Origin: JBBQBM01 sp964554485
Lineage (GTDB): Bacteria > Patescibacteriota > Saccharimonadia > Saccharimonadales > JAGQMS01
NCBI GenBank assembly: GCA_964554485.1
Contig: CAZKOX010000001.1
Span: 1-64,000, forward strand
Length of the DNA: 64,000 nucleotides
Direction of reading: 5' to 3'
Shown here: piece by piece, positions 33,585 to 43,388 of the stretch
Position numbering within the stretch: the stretch's first letter is position 1
Layout: each line of letters begins with the position of its first letter
Program-made: the position numbers and the translations under genes
Notes under the pieces: model-generated
Database searches by the model: none
What the model was told of the DNA's origin: nothing
The model's input: the letters and a program-made list of their open reading frames with translations, nothing else

Positions 33585-34637
33585 ATGGAAATACTAATAA
33601 TTGTCTTTTTGATTTTAAATGCTGCGTTGGTGTTTTGGCTGATTAGCCGTAAGTCTGGCGTGAGTGGTGACAGCGCCTCGTTACTAAAACAAGACCTCAC
33701 GGCCATGACACGCCAACTGGAAAAGCTGCGCGAAGGTGTTTCGGCTCAGCTAGAAACACAGGCAGATAGAAATCAACGCAGTATGAGTAAGCAGCTAGAA
33801 GCTAGCGCTAAACTTGTTAGCGATGTAACAGAGCGACTTACTAAACTAGATGAAACTAATCGACGAGTTGTTGACGTGGCAGATGAGTTGAAGGTTTTGC
33901 AGAATGTTCTGCAAAATCCAAAGCAACGTGGCGTATTAGGTGAGTTTTATCTTGATCAAATTCTTCAAAATCTTCTTCCTCCGAGTTCTTACAGTTTGCA
34001 ATATAAGCTAGATGAAGGCACTATCGTCGATGCAGTAATTCATCTTGACGATAAATTATTACCTATCGACAGTAAATTCTCATTAGAAAATTACAATCGT
34101 TTAGTTAACGCAAAAACCGCCGATCGACCAGCTCTTGAAAAAGCCTTTAAGGAAGATTTAAAAAAACGAATCGACGAAACTTCTAAATATATCTTGCCGA
34201 AGAAAAAAACTATGGATCAAGCATTGATGTTTATACCAAGTGAGGCGATTTATTACGATTTGCTAGCAAATAAGGTTGGTGCAGCAGGCGTTTCTGGTCG
34301 TGACTTAATGCAATATGCGGCCGTTGAGAAACGGGTAATTATTGTTGGCCCAAGTACTCTTTCGGCAATGTTGCAGGTTATCGTGCAGGGACTACGAAGC
34401 CTAGAAATTCATAAAGACACAGAAATAATTCGTAATAATGTCGAACAACTTCAGCGGCATTTAATTGCCTATGAGGGTCATTATAAAAAACTTGGATCTT
34501 CGTTAGGTGCGACAGTTGGGCATTTTAATAACGCCAGTAAAGAATTAGGCCGAATCGATAAAGATATTGTAAAGATCGCTGGAGTTGAACCGGTACTTGA
34601 ACCGATGATGCTCGACAAACCGTCCAGTGACGATTAG
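33585..34637 (+). CDS. rmuC: DNA recombination protein RmuC
   Basis: 350 residues. An N-terminal transmembrane helix, a coiled coil (about 30-105), then the conserved nuclease-like domain with G-V-L-G-E-F-Y-L, A-V-I-H-L-D-D-K-L-L-P-I-D-S-K-F and the F-I-P-S-E-A-I-Y block. The family limits inverted-repeat rearrangement and contains a PD-(D/E)XK-like core. Its 3' end overlaps the convergent glycosidase gene by 4 nt. It probably belongs to the preceding plus-strand run. Confidence 0.88.
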   Translation: MEILIIVFLILNAALVFWLISRKSGVSGDSASLLKQDLTAMTRQLEKLREGVSAQLETQADRNQRSMSKQLEASAKLVSDVTERLTKLDETNRRVVDVADELKVLQNVLQNPKQRGVLGEFYLDQILQNLLPPSSYSLQYKLDEGTIVDAVIHLDDKLLPIDSKFSLENYNRLVNAKTADRPALEKAFKEDLKKRIDETSKYILPKKKTMDQALMFIPSEAIYYDLLANKVGAAGVSGRDLMQYAAVEKRVIIVGPSTLSAMLQVIVQGLRSLEIHKDTEIIRNNVEQLQRHLIAYEGHYKKLGSSLGATVGHFNNASKELGRIDKDIVKIAGVEPVLEPMMLDKPSSDD

Positions 34638-35956
34638 TCCTCTGTCATTAGATCGATAATAAGTGCAGCTGTCCAAGAAAAGTCTGGAGCACCAAGGCCG
34701 CGTCCGTCAATTGGTGAAAAGTATTCAAAAACTCCAGATTTAGCAACTGTTTCGATGGTTTTTTGACGCAGTTCTTCGGCTTTTTCGGTAAAACCGGCAC
34801 GTTTTAGGCCGTCGATTATTAGCCAGTTTGTATTTATCCAAGTCGGTCCTTGCCAATAACGTTCATCGTCAAAGTAAGAAGATGTAAGCGGCACGCTAGG
34901 AGCCGGGTGATTCGTCCAGTACTCGCGGTGATCACGTAATAAGTCGTGAAGTCTCGATGCGTGTTGTTTAGATATCGATCCGGCATAAAGTGGCAATAGA
35001 CCGCCAATAGTTGGTTCGTTAATTAACTGGTGGGTAATAAAGTCACGACTATAAAACTGTCCGGTTTGTTCGTCCCACAAATCATTTAAAGCTTTTTCTG
35101 TTCTTTTCATAGAATCCTGTAAATGCTCAGGAACTTTAATTCTACAAACTTTAGAAATCTGGCTAAGTCGTTGGTTTGCTCGAACAAGGATACTGTTAAA
35201 AGAGATATCTTCGATGCAGAATTCAGAACGGTGAAGGATTTTTGTTATATCCCAAGCTTTGCGGCGAAAGCGACGAATTACATTCCAGTAAAGTAGGGCG
35301 TCAATATTTGTCATTCGTTGTCCTGGTGGGACGAAACGTGTGTCGCGACGAACAAGGTTGACGACTTTGTCGAGACGTAGCCATTCGATTGTGTCTATCC
35401 ACCAAGGCTTTGAATGCTCGTGAAGTTGAATCTGCCATGCTGGGGTACTGTCGAGTCCGGTCTCGTATGGGTGGATCTGAAGCGTAAGTCCCTCAGCGTG
35501 AGGATCTCGTTCGTTATAAAGCCATTCATGATGCCGAATTAAACTCGGGAGTAGTTTTTTGAACCAAATGTTTCTTTGAGCTTTCGATAGTTTCTCGCCA
35601 ACTAACCATATGGCTTCAGCAAGCATGGGTGGTTGTGTAATGCCGCTGGTTGCATGGTTGTCAGGGCTGAACGGCGAAGCCCAGCTTCGCCATATGTTTC
35701 GTTCCGCCTTATAACGAGAACCAGGCTGAAAAATAAGATGAGGTACCATCCCGTTAGCCCATTGGGCATCGAGAATACTTTCTATTTCTGTTTTGGCACG
35801 TTGCACGTCAACGTGTCTTAGCCCAATTGAAATAAAACAACTATCCCATAGCCATTGATGAGGGTATAAGCCACTTGCTGGCTTAGTGTGGTTTCCTTGG
35901 TCATTCTTGTGCAATACATCTACACAAAGGTCATACAGTTCTTGGTGTTTTTCCAT
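34634..35956 (-). CDS. GH63-like (mannosyl/glucosylglycerate hydrolase type) glycoside hydrolase
   Basis: 440 residues forming an (alpha/alpha)6-barrel-like protein. Motifs include L-Y-P-H-Q-W-L-W-D-S-C-F, N-G-M-V-P-H, T-G-L-D-S-T-P-A-W (candidate acid Asp), Y-W-Q-G-P-T-W-I-N-T-N-W and F-E-Y-F-S-P (candidate base Glu). These are shared by GH63 and MGH1-type enzymes that cleave glucosyl- or mannosylglycerate or short alpha-glucosides. There is no signal peptide, so the substrate is intracellular. TATACT (complement 35965-35970) is 8 nt before the ATG, so the gene is probably leaderless. Confidence 0.75.
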   Translation of the reverse strand: MEKHQELYDLCVDVLHKNDQGNHTKPASGLYPHQWLWDSCFISIGLRHVDVQRAKTEIESILDAQWANGMVPHLIFQPGSRYKAERNIWRSWASPFSPDNHATSGITQPPMLAEAIWLVGEKLSKAQRNIWFKKLLPSLIRHHEWLYNERDPHAEGLTLQIHPYETGLDSTPAWQIQLHEHSKPWWIDTIEWLRLDKVVNLVRRDTRFVPPGQRMTNIDALLYWNVIRRFRRKAWDITKILHRSEFCIEDISFNSILVRANQRLSQISKVCRIKVPEHLQDSMKRTEKALNDLWDEQTGQFYSRDFITHQLINEPTIGGLLPLYAGSISKQHASRLHDLLRDHREYWTNHPAPSVPLTSSYFDDERYWQGPTWINTNWLIIDGLKRAGFTEKAEELRQKTIETVAKSGVFEYFSPIDGRGLGAPDFSWTAALIIDLMTED

Positions 35957-35990
35957 TATCTATTAGTATACCTAGAAAATGCTTTTGTAT

Positions 35991-36485
35991 TTAACGGAAG
36001 TTAGTGAAGTTTATCGGAAACGGAAAATCTTGATTTTTTAAAAGCTGCATAACCGCTTGAAGTTCGTCTTTTTTTTGGCTCATAACCCGAACTTCGTCAC
36101 CCTGAATCTGGGTTTTTATCTTCGGCAATGATTCACGAATCTTAGCAGTAATCTTCTTAGCTTTTTCTTGGTCGAGACCTTTAACAAAGGGCACGTCCCA
36201 ATACATCTTTAGGTTTGTAGTTAGTGGTTCTTTACTCACGTCAAAAGTTTTTTGGCTTATACCGCGTGTAGCAGCCTTTTTGCGAATAATATCGATAATC
36301 GAATCTAGGTGTAGCTGGCTGTCGCCGGTTATCTTAAAACCATTTTTATCTGGCAGCCAATCAAGCGAAGCGCTTGAACCTTTAAAATCATAACGCGCCA
36401 CGATTTCGCGCTGTGCTTGGTCGAAGACGTTGTTCATCTCGCCTTTGTCATAATCTGAAACGATATCGAAAGAGAATGTAGCCAT
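35991..36485 (-). CDS. yajQ: YajQ family (DUF520) nucleotide-binding protein
   Basis: 164 residues, the family length. The start F-S-F-D-I-V-S-D and blocks E-I-V-A-R-Y-D-F-K-G-S and V-R-V-M-S-Q-K-K-D-E-L-Q identify YajQ. Some members bind cyclic di-GMP and others nucleic acids or tRNA; the role here is not known. TATACT (complement 36493-36498) lies 7 nt before the ATG without a Shine-Dalgarno. Confidence 0.93.
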   Translation of the reverse strand: MATFSFDIVSDYDKGEMNNVFDQAQREIVARYDFKGSSASLDWLPDKNGFKITGDSQLHLDSIIDIIRKKAATRGISQKTFDVSKEPLTTNLKMYWDVPFVKGLDQEKAKKITAKIRESLPKIKTQIQGDEVRVMSQKKDELQAVMQLLKNQDFPFPINFTNFR

Positions 36486-36573
36486 TGGCTCTAGTATACT
36501 TATTTGAGTAAAGATAGTGAAGTTATCATCTCAATTATCGCCACTCTGACGTATAATATTTATAGAGATAAAA

Positions 36574-37608
36574 ATGGCTGAAAATCAATCCGCTAGTATT
36601 ACAAAAACGCGCAAACTTTTACTTGAGCGTATTAAGACTGCCGAAGATCCTAGCTCGGTATTGCGTTCGGTGGAACTTCGAAGTTTGTTTGATCAGCTAA
36701 AAGTAATTGATAAAAAAGATCGAGCAAGTTTTGGCAAAGCCTTAAACGAACTAAAAAAGGAACTTGAAGATCAGGTTAAAACTAAGAAATCGAAGGTTAG
36801 TGATGTTGAGCCAATTGACGTTACGGCGCCATGGGATATTAATACTAAGAATGATCAGAAGCCTCGAACGCTTGCTAGCGAGATCGGTAGTCAGCATCCG
36901 CTAATGGCAGAACTCAAAACGATCCTTGATATTTATTATCGAATGGGTTTTACGGCTGTCGAATCACGTGAGCTGGACGATGATCATCATATGTTCGGAA
37001 GTTTAAACTTTCCAGAAGGTCATCCGGCACGTGACGACTACGACACCTTTATGACGGACGAAGGCTTGATTGCGCCGGCCCATACCTCGACCATGCAGAA
37101 TCGTGTTCTTAAAGAATATAAATCAAACTTAGAAAAAGGTGAGCCGATTGCCGTGGTTATTCCGGGCCGGGTTTTTCGAAACGAAGATGTTGACGTAACT
37201 CACGAACATACTTTTTATCAATTGGAGGGCGTTTATGTTGGTGAGGGAATCAACGTCGGGAATCTCATCGCCGTACTACAATCTTTTATGTCCGAATATT
37301 TTGGCCAGGAGCTTAAGACCAAGTTGCAGCCATTTTATTTTCCGTTTACTGAACCTAGTTTTGAATTTGCGATTGAACGCCCAGAAGCCTTAAAAAAGGG
37401 TGAATCTGAAGCCGACCAATGGTTGGAGCTTTTAGGATGCGGCATGATTCACCCCAATGTTCTTAAAATGGCAGGCATCGACCCCGAAAAATATTCTGGC
37501 TTTGCCTGGGGCGGAGGCATTGATCGGTTGGTGCTTATGAAATACGGCATTGAAGATATAAGGCATTTTGAATCAGGAAAACTAGAATTTTTGAGGCAAT
37601 TCTCATGA
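36574..37608 (+). CDS. pheS: Phenylalanyl-tRNA synthetase alpha subunit
   Basis: 344 residues. An N-terminal coiled-coil region (about 1-90) precedes the class II catalytic core, with H-P-L-M-A-E-L, F-R-N-E-D-V-D-V-T-H-E-H-T-F-Y-Q-L-E-G as motif 2, and G-W-G-G-G-type motif 3 (F-A-W-G-G-G-I-D-R-L). It forms an alpha2-beta2 enzyme with PheT, whose start overlaps the pheS stop as ATGA. TATAAT lies about 17 nt before the ATG. Confidence 0.96.
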   Translation: MAENQSASITKTRKLLLERIKTAEDPSSVLRSVELRSLFDQLKVIDKKDRASFGKALNELKKELEDQVKTKKSKVSDVEPIDVTAPWDINTKNDQKPRTLASEIGSQHPLMAELKTILDIYYRMGFTAVESRELDDDHHMFGSLNFPEGHPARDDYDTFMTDEGLIAPAHTSTMQNRVLKEYKSNLEKGEPIAVVIPGRVFRNEDVDVTHEHTFYQLEGVYVGEGINVGNLIAVLQSFMSEYFGQELKTKLQPFYFPFTEPSFEFAIERPEALKKGESEADQWLELLGCGMIHPNVLKMAGIDPEKYSGFAWGGGIDRLVLMKYGIEDIRHFESGKLEFLRQFS

Positions 37609-40133
37609 AGGTAAGTATTAACTTAGCGCAGTATTATTCGAATGTTGATTTGAAGTCTATTCCTCATGACGAATTGCTGAAAAGAATCGGCTCACAGCTG
37701 GGTGCTGTTGAAGAAGTTGTTGACTGGACACCAAAATACCAAGGAGTAGTTGTTGCAGAAATAAAATCTTGCGAGAAACATCCTAATGCCGACAAGTTGC
37801 ATGTTGTTATGTTAGACGACGGCGGAAAAGTTAAAGGAGTTAAGAGAGATAAAGACGGTCTTGTTCAGGTGGTGTGCGGTGCGCCAAATGTACGTGCTAC
37901 GCTACAGGTAGCGTGGATACCACCAGGGGTGGTGGTGCCATCAACATTCGGAACAGATGATCCGTTTACTTTAGAGACCCGTGAACTTCGCGGAGTTATT
38001 AGCAACGGCATGTTAGCCAGTCCGAAAGAGCTTGGCATTTCTGATGATCATGAAGGCATTTTGGAAATTACAGCCGAGGGTGCGAATAAAAAACCAAAAG
38101 CCGGCGACCAATTTGTTGAATACTTTGGTCTTGATGATTTAGTGATTGATTGCGAAAACAAAATGTTTACGCATCGGCCGGATTGTTTTGGAAATCTTGG
38201 TGTAGCCCGTGAACTAGCCGGTATTTCTGGCCTTAAATTTGTAAGCCCGGAGTGGTATTTAAAGTCGCCAAGGTTTGGAAGCAGTAGCAAACTACCATTA
38301 AGAGTTAAGGTCGAAAGTAATTTCGTGCCAAGATTTATGGCTGTTGCCCTTGAAAACATAACGGTCACGAAAAGTCCTTATTGGTTACAGTCGGCACTGA
38401 CGCGAGTTGGGATCAAGCCGATTAATAATGTTGTTGACGTAACAAATTATGTTATGCATTTAACCGGCCAGCCACTGCACGCTTTTGATTATGACAAACT
38501 TAAGATGCGTTCTGGTGTCGGTGTAGTTATTGGACCGAGACAAGCTAAAAAAGGTGAAAAGCTAACACTACTTGGCGGAAAAGAAATTGAACTAAGCAGC
38601 GAAGATATCGTGATAGCCACCGATAAAAAAGCCGTTGCTCTAGCTGGGATTATGGGCGGTCAAGAAACAGAAGTTGATGAAACGACTAAAAGAATAGTTA
38701 TTGAGTGTGCGACATTTGACATGTTTACGATTCGCCGCAGCAGTATGCGTCATGGTTTATTTACGGATGCATCTACTAGGTATACGAAAGGTCAAAGTCC
38801 ACTACAAAACGACCGAGTATTGGCCTATTGCATGAAGTTGATTGGCGAATTGTCTGATGGTGTTCAAGCTAGTGATGTTAAAGATGAACGGCAAAAAATC
38901 AAAAAGCCGGAGGCCGTAAAAGTTAGCGTTGATTTTATAAATAGTCGTCTTGGCTCAAAACTTCGAAGCCAAGAAATTGTTAAGTTGCTCGAAAATGTAG
39001 AATTTGAAGTTGCTACTAGTAATGGAAATCTAAGAGTTGTTCCACCTTTTTGGCGAACAGATATTGAAATTAAAGAAGATGTTGTTGAGGAGGTTGGGCG
39101 GTTGTATGGTTACGACAAATTGCCTGTCGCTCTGCCATCGCGAAGCGCCAAGCCAACATCTCGCAACGAGCTACTAGAACTTAAGCAAAATATTCGAGAA
39201 AGACTCAGTGCGGCAGGAGCCAATGAAATTCTAACTTACAGCTTTGTGCACGGAGATCTAATGCGAAACTCTGGAATAGATCCAGATAAATGGGCATACC
39301 ATATTCGAAACGCCATTAGTCCAGGCCTGCAGTACTGTCGAACCAGCTTAGTACCTAGCCTTCTTGAAAAAGTTTATTCTAATATTCGAAGTGATTTTAT
39401 TAAGCCAAATGATGATAATGAATTTGCGATATTTGAGATCGGCAAGGCACATATAAAAGGACACGATGATGATGAAAAACTGCCTGGAGAATTTGAACGT
39501 CTTGCTTTAGTTTTTTCGGCAGACCAAAAAACTGCCAAGAACAAATATAACGGTTCGGCATACTACCAGGCTAAAAAATACTTAGAAGTATTACTCGGTG
39601 AGCAGGCAACATTTGCACCGCTTTCAAATAATAGCTACCCGATAACAAGTGCTTATGAATTAAGTCGAAGCGCTACGATCATGGTTGGTGGCGAGACGTT
39701 TGGTGTCATCGGTGAATTTAATCAAACCTTCAAAAAAGCCTTAAAGCTACCCGATTTTACAGCTGGCTTTGAAATTGACTTAAATTTGTATCAAAAACTT
39801 ACCGGTACGAATAAGCAGAAATATTCACCTCTTTCTGTGTTTCCGAAAACCGAACAAGATATTACCTTTAAGATCACAAGCAAAACTGCTGTTTACGAAT
39901 TGTATAATCTTGTTTGCTCGGAACTAGATAGGGAGTCTAGGGAAAATGGTTTTATATCAACAACTAAGGTTCGCGACATATATCAGTCGGAGGAAGATAA
40001 AAATCATCGAAATATCACCCTAAGACTTTGGTTAAGTCACCCGGCAAAAACTTTGAAAACAGATGAGGTAAATAAGTTGTTAGATAACATAGCAAAGAGG
40101 GCACATGAAAAGTTGGCTGCAAAACGCATCTAG
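37605..40133 (+). CDS. pheT: Phenylalanyl-tRNA synthetase beta subunit
   Basis: 842 residues. An N-terminal EMAP-like tRNA-binding domain (about 40-165, with A-D-K-L-H-V), the B3/B4 editing region (P-I-N-N-V-V-D-V-T-N-Y, then M-G-G-Q-E-T-E-V), B5, the catalytic-like core, and a C-terminal anticodon-binding FDX-ACB domain. It is translated with pheS by a 4-nt overlap and itself overlaps the DUF2207 gene by 29 nt. Confidence 0.96.
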   Translation: MKVSINLAQYYSNVDLKSIPHDELLKRIGSQLGAVEEVVDWTPKYQGVVVAEIKSCEKHPNADKLHVVMLDDGGKVKGVKRDKDGLVQVVCGAPNVRATLQVAWIPPGVVVPSTFGTDDPFTLETRELRGVISNGMLASPKELGISDDHEGILEITAEGANKKPKAGDQFVEYFGLDDLVIDCENKMFTHRPDCFGNLGVARELAGISGLKFVSPEWYLKSPRFGSSSKLPLRVKVESNFVPRFMAVALENITVTKSPYWLQSALTRVGIKPINNVVDVTNYVMHLTGQPLHAFDYDKLKMRSGVGVVIGPRQAKKGEKLTLLGGKEIELSSEDIVIATDKKAVALAGIMGGQETEVDETTKRIVIECATFDMFTIRRSSMRHGLFTDASTRYTKGQSPLQNDRVLAYCMKLIGELSDGVQASDVKDERQKIKKPEAVKVSVDFINSRLGSKLRSQEIVKLLENVEFEVATSNGNLRVVPPFWRTDIEIKEDVVEEVGRLYGYDKLPVALPSRSAKPTSRNELLELKQNIRERLSAAGANEILTYSFVHGDLMRNSGIDPDKWAYHIRNAISPGLQYCRTSLVPSLLEKVYSNIRSDFIKPNDDNEFAIFEIGKAHIKGHDDDEKLPGEFERLALVFSADQKTAKNKYNGSAYYQAKKYLEVLLGEQATFAPLSNNSYPITSAYELSRSATIMVGGETFGVIGEFNQTFKKALKLPDFTAGFEIDLNLYQKLTGTNKQKYSPLSVFPKTEQDITFKITSKTAVYELYNLVCSELDRESRENGFISTTKVRDIYQSEEDKNHRNITLRLWLSHPAKTLKTDEVNKLLDNIAKRAHEKLAAKRI

Positions 40134-41874
40134 ATTTTTACTAGCATTCTTAGTGATAAGTTTGTTATTACCAGTGAATGCCGCAAGGGCTGATGTTAAT
40201 GATTTTGTGATCAACGATTTTTCGGCAACCTATGAACTTAATCGTGACGACCCACAGGGCAAGCTGACAATTGATGAAAAGATTGACTTAACGTTTTCTG
40301 ACAACAACCATGGAATTTTAAGGTCTATTCCTGAAAAATATGGCAGCGACGACACTAATCTTAGGATTATTAGTGTGATGCGCGACGGAGCAAGCGAACC
40401 CTACACAACGTATTCACAAAACGACAATCTTGTACTCCAAATTGGCGATGCCGGGAGAACAATCACAGGTGCGCATAGCTATGAAATAAAATATTCCGTC
40501 GAAAATATTATTCGTTTTTATAAAGATCATGATGAACTGTATTGGGACGTTAATGGGGATGATTGGTCGCAGAAATTTGAGTCTGTAAGCGCTAATATTA
40601 CTATTCCTGGCGGCATAGATTATGCGCAGGGCATGGAGCCACAGTGCTATACAGGTAGCTTTGGATCTAGTGCCCAAGAATGTGAGATAGTAAAAATTGA
40701 CGATGACGCTTTGAGTGTTCGTACAAAAACAGAATTGCAGTCAACGCAAACCTTAACCTTCATCGCTGCTTTTCAAAAAGGTTACTTTACGCCTGTTCCG
40801 CTATGGCGAAAACTTATCAAGTACATTCCGGCGTTAGCTTTCGTAACTATTGAACTTTTGGTTATTGCGTCGGCTTATAGAAAATGGCGTAAATTCGGCA
40901 AGGACTATCCGAGTTCGCCGGTAATAGCTCCAGCTTTCGGAGCGCCAAAAAATTTGGATTTACTGAGTTCGGCGTATGTTTATGATGAAGCTACACTGCC
41001 AAAGCACATATCAGCAAGTATTATTGATCTTGCGGTTCGTGGCTATGTTCAAATAATTGAGTCTGATGGTGGTGGTTTGATAAAGAAAAAAACAAAGCGT
41101 TCACTAAAACTACTTAAGCCATTTAATGAGCTAAGAAACCAAGAGACTATAATTTTGTCGGCACTTTTTGATGATTCTGAACCGGGTGCGGTAATCGATC
41201 TCGATGACAAAAAATCAAAACTTTATAAAGAAGTAAATAAACTATCGAAGTCATTAAGTGACGCAACAGCAAAAAAAGGTCTATACGAGGTATCGCCGGA
41301 AAAAGGGCAGAGTATGCTTATGAAACAGATATTTGCCATGATCATTCTACTGTTTGTGGCATTCATGGCGGTTGCTCTGTCCTCAGCAGCGCCTATCGTA
41401 CTTGGCTTTATTGGTTTGTTCATTATTATCGGCCTTCAGTCGGCTATGAAAAAGCGCAGTATGCGGGGTGTTCAGGTTAAGAATGAGCTCGAAGGCTTAA
41501 AGTTATATCTTGGCATGACCGAAAAAGAACGAATGACGCAGTTGCAGGGCGCCAACGCACCGCTGGCAGAAAATGCACACGAACCAATACGCAATGTTAA
41601 GTTATTCGAAAAACTATTACCCTACGCCATTATTTTTGGAGTTGAAAAAACCTGGGCAGAAGCCTTTAAAGATTTGTATACTACTCCACCGGATTGGTAC
41701 CAGGGTAATTGGTCAACCTTTAATACTGCCATGTTTGTGTCGCATTTGAACAGCAGTGTATCGGCAGTTAGTTCATCGTTTACTGCGCCGTCGAGTAGTG
41801 GTAGTTCAGGCTTTTCTGGAGGGGGAGGGTTTTCGGGTGGCGGCGGCGGAGGTGGTGGCGGAGGAGGCTGGTAA
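40105..41874 (+). CDS. DUF2207 membrane protein with poly-glycine C-terminus
   Basis: 589 residues. A signal peptide, an extracytoplasmic beta-rich domain (about 35-225) with L-T-F-S-D-N-N-H-G-I-L-R-S-I-P, one helix near 240, a cytoplasmic winged-helix-like region, two helices near 410-450, and a Ser/Gly tail ending in eleven consecutive Gly and Trp. This matches the DUF2207 family of unknown function, whose members typically end in such a glycine tail. The ATG has GAGGG upstream, inside pheT. Copy C of the structured RNA element begins right after the stop. Confidence 0.85.
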   Translation: MKSWLQNASRFLLAFLVISLLLPVNAARADVNDFVINDFSATYELNRDDPQGKLTIDEKIDLTFSDNNHGILRSIPEKYGSDDTNLRIISVMRDGASEPYTTYSQNDNLVLQIGDAGRTITGAHSYEIKYSVENIIRFYKDHDELYWDVNGDDWSQKFESVSANITIPGGIDYAQGMEPQCYTGSFGSSAQECEIVKIDDDALSVRTKTELQSTQTLTFIAAFQKGYFTPVPLWRKLIKYIPALAFVTIELLVIASAYRKWRKFGKDYPSSPVIAPAFGAPKNLDLLSSAYVYDEATLPKHISASIIDLAVRGYVQIIESDGGGLIKKKTKRSLKLLKPFNELRNQETIILSALFDDSEPGAVIDLDDKKSKLYKEVNKLSKSLSDATAKKGLYEVSPEKGQSMLMKQIFAMIILLFVAFMAVALSSAAPIVLGFIGLFIIIGLQSAMKKRSMRGVQVKNELEGLKLYLGMTEKERMTQLQGANAPLAENAHEPIRNVKLFEKLLPYAIIFGVEKTWAEAFKDLYTTPPDWYQGNWSTFNTAMFVSHLNSSVSAVSSSFTAPSSSGSSGFSGGGGFSGGGGGGGGGGGW

Positions 41875-41876
41875 CT

Positions 41877-42043
41877 TCCTGCCTTCTGCACCGCAACATA
41901 AAGCCACAGCCAAGCTGTACCTTTATGTTGCTTTTGGCGCATTTGCAATCTTTCTTCTCCGCTACTCACTTCAGCGTACAAAGTACGCTTTGTTCCGTTG
42001 CTCGAAGAAATATCGCAACTACACTCAAATGCAAAACGCAGGA
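41877..42043 (+). ncRNA. Conserved structured intergenic RNA element, copy C
   Basis: Closing pair TCCTGC (41877-41882)/GCAGGA (42038-42043). First hairpin: GCAACATAAAG (41893-41903) pairs perfectly with 41921-41931. Linker with TTTGG. Third stem TTTCTTC (41951-41957)/GAAGAAA (42004-42010) encloses CTACTCAC, the apical hairpin GCGTAC/GTACGC (41974-41979/41983-41988) and GTTCCGTTGCTC. ACTCAA precedes the closing strand. Helix sequences differ from the other copies while pairing and loop sequences are kept. The closing stem is the least certain part of this copy. Confidence 0.55.
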
Positions 42044-42116
42044 TCGCGCCTTGCCCAGAACTAAACGCAAACTCGGAAGGAAATGGCTTATAATTTAAGG
42101 AACAGGAGGAATTACT

Positions 42117-42938
42117 ATGTCGATGCCGCTTCACTTAGTTTTTGTAAGACACGGATTATCAGAAGGAAACTTTGCTCGTGAAAAAGCTAAAGTTGGCGAC
42201 AAAAGCTATTTTAATGATGGGTTTCTCGAAAGGCCGGGGCATGAATGGCGTTTAATGCCCGAGGGGGTTGAGCAAGCTAAAAATGCCGGTGTTTGGATTA
42301 ATAAGTACGTACTAAAAGCATACAATCTAGATAAGTTTGATAGATATATGTATTCGCCGCACCGTAGAACGCGCGAAACAGCAGCCTCTTTGGGGCTTGA
42401 AGGTGCAAAATGGCGCTTGAATCGAATGCTTCGCGAAAGGTCTTGGGGAGAAACCGAAGAGCTAAGTCGCGAAGAACACGCCAAGCTTTATCCAAGAAAT
42501 TACGCTTGGCAACAAAAAGATATTCTTAACTGGACGCCTCCGGGGGGTGAATCGATTGTCCAAATTTCTGACGGTCGAGTACGAGAATTCTTTGACACTC
42601 TACACCGCGAACATGATCACGATGGTGTGGATTCTGTACTGGCAGTGACGCACGGTGAGTGGATGTGGGCGGCAAGATTAACGCTTGAATATATGTTCAA
42701 CGAAGACTGGGTTGAATCTAGTAAGAACCCAGAAGAAAAAATACATAATTGCCAAGTACTGCACTACACAAGAGTTGACCCGAAAACTGGCGAGATAGCG
42801 CCTTATTTGAAGTGGGTAAGATTGGTTAATGCAGGGTTTGAAAAAGCTGATGTAGGGGAGTGGCGAGAAAATGGGCGTAAATATTTGGATAATGAAGAGC
42901 TTCTAAAACAGGCAGAAGAGCTACCAAGACTTTGGTGA
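42117..42938 (+). CDS. Histidine phosphatase (phosphoglycerate mutase-like) family protein
   Basis: 273 residues. The catalytic R-H-G (F-V-R-H-G-L-S-E-G-N), the S-P-H-R-R-T-R-E-T-A block, E-R-S-W-G-E and the second histidine T-H-G-E define the branch. Members remove phosphate from small molecules or proteins or move it on phosphoglycerate. The sequence is longer than cofactor-dependent mutases, with a C-terminal extension, so a broad phosphatase is more likely. TATAAT and AGGAGG precede the ATG. Confidence 0.88.
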   Translation: MSMPLHLVFVRHGLSEGNFAREKAKVGDKSYFNDGFLERPGHEWRLMPEGVEQAKNAGVWINKYVLKAYNLDKFDRYMYSPHRRTRETAASLGLEGAKWRLNRMLRERSWGETEELSREEHAKLYPRNYAWQQKDILNWTPPGGESIVQISDGRVREFFDTLHREHDHDGVDSVLAVTHGEWMWAARLTLEYMFNEDWVESSKNPEEKIHNCQVLHYTRVDPKTGEIAPYLKWVRLVNAGFEKADVGEWRENGRKYLDNEELLKQAEELPRLW

Positions 42939-42947
42939 ATATATTCA

Positions 42948-42976
42948 TTGACAGAAGTATACGAAAGTTGTAGATT
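42948..42976 (+). promoter_or_regulatory. Promoter of the large non-coding RNA unit
   Basis: TTGACA (42948-42953) and TAGATT (42971-42976) are exactly 17 nt apart, beginning 10 nt after the phosphatase stop. The predicted start is near 42983. A closely similar -10 context (TAGATTAAT) recurs at 43785. Confidence 0.55.
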
Positions 42977-43163
42977 AATGTTCAGCCTCGTTGAGCAATT
43001 AGCTCCGAGGAGTTATTTAACAGGTGTTGGCAAACAAATTGTTTCTTCTTCCCACAGGAGTTTTTATAGAAATCTTGCCGATACAGACGGCCGCTACTAT
43101 GTCTTATATTTTAAGATCTAGCAGTGGCCGGCTGTCTCGTATGCAGCTTTCCTAAAAGAAATA

Positions 43164-43236
43164 GCCCTGTGGTGAAGCTCGGAGTTCACATCTCCCGCAC
43201 AAGGAGAAGGTCGCGGGTTCAAATCCCGCCAGGGCA
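43164..43236 (+). tRNA. tRNA-like module 1, apparent anticodon CAC (Val?) with G33
   Basis: 73 nt fold as a cloverleaf: acceptor GCCCTG/CAGGGC, D stem TGAA/TTCA, anticodon stem TCTCC/GGAGA, variable AGGTC, T arm GCGGG-TTCAAAT-CCCGC, discriminator A, no encoded CCA. The anticodon loop reads C-G-C-A-C-A-A, so the anticodon would be CAC (valine), but position 33, nearly always U, is G. The seventh acceptor pair (T-C) is mismatched. Confidence 0.6.
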
Positions 43237-43347
43237 GCGATGATTACAAGTCGAATATCGTCCGGTTTAATCCGGGGTAGTCATTAGCGAGCAGAGTAAT
43301 CTGCTTGCGAGGGTTGGCAGACGCGCTAGCGCAGAAAGCCAATTGGG

Positions 43348-43379
43348 GTGGCGGTCGACCGGCAACGGTCGACTGCCAC
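43348..43379 (+). other. Stable hairpin with GCAA tetraloop
   Basis: The arms 43348-43361 and 43366-43379 pair over 14 bp (one G-U) and are closed by a GCAA GNRA tetraloop. It lies between tRNA-like modules 1 and 2 and its 3' arm could partly compete with a stem enclosing module 2. Confidence 0.7.
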
Positions 43380-43388
43380 TTCACCAAG

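Noticed and set aside
41622..42134. 170-codon minus-strand frame with a poly-proline run
   Set aside because: It is the antisense of the poly-glycine tail of the DUF2207 protein and of RNA element C; no start signals support it.
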